Assembly: GCA_023481335.1 (NCBI GenBank)
Contig: JAMCWI010000141.1
Location: 1-5,939, forward strand
Source: Bacillota bacterium
GTDB taxonomy: Bacteria; Bacillota; Desulfotomaculia; Desulfotomaculales; Desulfotomaculaceae
Length of the DNA: 5,939 nt
Reading direction: 5' to 3'
The notes below the pieces were generated by a model, which made no database searches, was not told the origin of the DNA, and saw only the letters and a program-made list of their open reading frames with translations. Below are positions 4,606 through 5,939 of the stretch, piece after piece; position 1 is the stretch's first letter, and every line of letters begins with the position of its first letter. The position numbers and the translations under genes were made by a program.

Positions 4606-5747
4606 GAAAACTCTTCCGGCGGTGTACCTGTAAGGCCGAAGCGAAAAAGGATGGCCCGGGCAATCCGCCCGGAAGCGAGGCCGTCACCGTATGGGTTGAC
4701 TGCATTGGCCATGCGGCTGTAGTGCGCCCTGTCATCCAAAAGCAGCCTGGCCTCGTCCTCCACAGCGGCTCGGTCCGTGCCCACCAGGCGCACGGTACCG
4801 GCTGTAACGGCCTCCGGCCGCTCGGTGGTGCCGCGCAGCACCAGGACAGGCTTGCCCAGGGCGGGCGCTTCTTCCTGAAGGCCTCCGGAATCGCTCAAAA
4901 CCATATAGGAGCGGTGGATCAGGTTGACAAAGGGGAGGTAATCCATGGGTTCGGTCAGCAGGACACGCGGGAGGCCACCCAGGACTTCCTCTACCGCCCC
5001 GCGCACCAGGGGATTTTTATGGACTGGAAAAACAACCTGCACGTCAGGATAGGACAAAACCAGGTTTTTTAAGGCCCGGTAGACCTCGCGCAGCGGCTCG
5101 CCCAGGTTTTCCCGCCGGTGGGTCGTAACCAGGAGCAGGCGGTAATTTTGAAAATCCAGGTTGTCCAGGGCCGGGTCTTCAAAGCGGTAATTGGGGCGGA
5201 CGGTAGATAAAAGAGCGTCTATTACGGTGTTACCCGTGACGAAAATGCTCCCGGGCGGCACACCCTCCGCCAGCAGGTTTTCTCTCGCCGTCCGGGTCGG
5301 GGCAAAGTGCAGGTCGGTCAGCACACCGGTAAGGTGGCGGTTTATTTCTTCAGGAAAGGGGGAGTACTTGTTCCCCGTGCGCAGGCCCGCCTCGACGTGG
5401 CCGACCGGAACCTGGTTGTAAAAGGCGGCCAGCGCCCCCACGAAGGTGGTGGTGGTATCGCCGTGCACCAGCACCAGACCGGGCTTTTCTTCAGCCAGCA
5501 CTTCCCGCATGCCTGCCAGGGCCCGTCCGGTAATGTAGAAAAGGTCCTGTTCCTGCTTCATTATGTTAAGATCGTGGTGCGGGGTGATCGAAAAAAGATC
5601 CAGCACCTGGTCCAACATTTCCCTGTGCTGTGCGGTAACGGCAACCCGGCAGTCGATCTCGCCTTCATGCCGCTGGAGTTCTTTGACGAGGGGCGCCATT
5701 TTTATAGCTTCGGGCCTTGTGCCGAACACGGTTAGAATTTTAAGCAA
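4590..5747 (-). CDS. wecB: UDP-N-acetylglucosamine 2-epimerase (non-hydrolysing)
   Basis: Interconverts UDP-GlcNAc and UDP-ManNAc (EC 5.1.3.14), feeding cell-wall teichoic acid linkage units or other ManNAc-containing polymers; also called mnaA in Gram-positives. The 385 residues fit the family and align closely with the E. coli enzyme. Motifs in order are FGTRPEAIKMAPL (8-20), TAQHREMLDQVL (38-49), HGDTTTT (95-101), HVEAGLRTG (117-125), PEEINR (132-137), THRREN (209-214), SDSGGLQEEAP (286-296), TTERPEAVTAGTVRLVGT (307-324) and NPYGDG (351-356). Asp97, Glu119, Glu133 and His210 match catalytic residues Asp95, Glu117, Glu131 and His213 of the E. coli enzyme. The start is TTG; the only nearby in-frame ATG is followed at once by a stop. 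A position just before atp is conserved in Bacillus-like genomes. Confidence 0.96.
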   Translation of the reverse strand: MLKILTVFGTRPEAIKMAPLVKELQRHEGEIDCRVAVTAQHREMLDQVLDLFSITPHHDLNIMKQEQDLFYITGRALAGMREVLAEEKPGLVLVHGDTTTTFVGALAAFYNQVPVGHVEAGLRTGNKYSPFPEEINRHLTGVLTDLHFAPTRTARENLLAEGVPPGSIFVTGNTVIDALLSTVRPNYRFEDPALDNLDFQNYRLLLVTTHRRENLGEPLREVYRALKNLVLSYPDVQVVFPVHKNPLVRGAVEEVLGGLPRVLLTEPMDYLPFVNLIHRSYMVLSDSGGLQEEAPALGKPVLVLRGTTERPEAVTAGTVRLVGTDRAAVEDEARLLLDDRAHYSRMANAVNPYGDGLASGRIARAILFRFGLTGTPPEEFSPIQE

Positions 5748-5768
5748 TAATTTTTACATCTCCTATTT
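5748..5768 (-). promoter_or_regulatory. wecB ribosome binding site that decides a TTG start
   Basis: On the minus strand the leader reads TAGGAGATGTAAAAATTA and then TTG CTT AAA. AGGAG lies 12 nt before the TTG, rather long but the only ribosome binding site. The ATG fused to it is in frame but followed directly by TAA, so it cannot begin the enzyme. The conserved LKILTVFGTRPEAIK sequence starts right after the TTG. Confidence 0.75.
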
Positions 5769-5773
5769 TAGAG

Positions 5774-5801
5774 GTTGGCCGTTAGTGGTTGGTGGTTGGG
5801 A
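5774..5801. repeat. imperfect GTTNNNN heptamer repeat, four units
   Basis: Four consecutive 7-bp units read GTTGGCC, GTTAGTG, GTTGGTG and GTTGGGA on the plus strand, in the leader region of wecB. The repeat is short and degenerate. It may be a remnant of a heptamer-type intergenic repeat or simple low-complexity sequence. Confidence 0.5.
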
Positions 5802-5891
5802 ACATTAAAGGTGTCGGCCTCTTAACTTATTAACTCAACTTTCGCACATTGAAAATCCAAGCCGATACCTGAAACAATTGGGCAAACTGCT

Positions 5892-5921
5892 AAAAAACTT
5901 CATCATGAGGTCATCGACCTC
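5892..5921 (-). terminator. possible weak intrinsic terminator of an upstream gene
   Basis: On the minus strand a perfect 6-bp stem GAGGTC/GACCTC with loop GAT (5907-5921) is followed, after 9 nt, by a TTTTTT run (5892-5897). The displaced T-tract makes it a poor terminator. Two minus-strand frames are open from the window edge into this hairpin (stops near 5903 and 5911), so the tail of an upstream gene could lie at 5911-5939, but I cannot identify one. Confidence 0.3.
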
Positions 5922-5939
5922 CCGTTCTGATAAAAGCTA

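Noticed and set aside
4463..5072. Open frames on both strands over the 3' end of wecB (90 codons minus, 188 codons plus)
   Set aside because: Both run across the wecB coding region in other frames, lack motifs and start signals, and conflict with the clearly conserved epimerase frame.

Overview
The window carries the first part of an F-type ATP synthase operon on the minus strand, preceded by a UDP-GlcNAc 2-epimerase gene. In transcription order (right to left) it holds wecB/mnaA, then atpZ, atpI, atpB (subunit a), atpE (c), atpF (b), atpH (delta) and the 5' two thirds of atpA (alpha). All eight genes point the same way. The order epimerase then atpZ/I-B-E-F-H-A, the Lys-rich AtpZ, the strong AGGAGG-type ribosome binding sites and the use of TTG and GTG starts suggest a Gram-positive Bacillota. 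An anaerobic Peptococcaceae/Desulfotomaculum-like lineage is my best guess; this is inference, and the taxonomy cannot be proven from the window.

Layout from the right edge. 5748-5939 is a wecB leader without a supported gene; it holds an imperfect heptamer repeat and a small hairpin. 4590-5747 is wecB, starting at TTG. 4291-4589 is an AT-rich non-coding stretch that should contain the atp promoter, but no clean promoter is visible. 2557-4290 is the membrane Fo block atpZ-atpI-atpB-atpE. 2072-2556 is an unusually long gap between atpE and atpF. It contains two facing tandem arrays whose GGGGACA and TGTCCCC cores pair concentrically around about 2457. 1047-2071 is the stalk block atpF-atpH, with a 7-bp gene overlap. 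51-1022 is atpA, 324 codons of roughly 500.

The products assemble one rotary machine. Subunits a and c form the ion path, b and delta form the stator that holds the alpha/beta head, and AtpI/AtpZ are small membrane helpers. The c subunit has the proton-type Glu59 without the Ser/Thr sodium ligands. atpG, atpD and atpC would be expected beyond the left edge but are not present.

Two things stand out. First, the leftmost 54 bases are a perfect inverted copy of 347-400 inside atpA, and they replace the expected continuation of atpA after ETQAG. This is a fold-back junction, most likely an amplification or assembly artefact at a contig end, less likely a true inversion. Second, the concentric palindromic array between atpE and atpF sits where an RNA hairpin could separate expression of the high-copy c subunit from the downstream genes.
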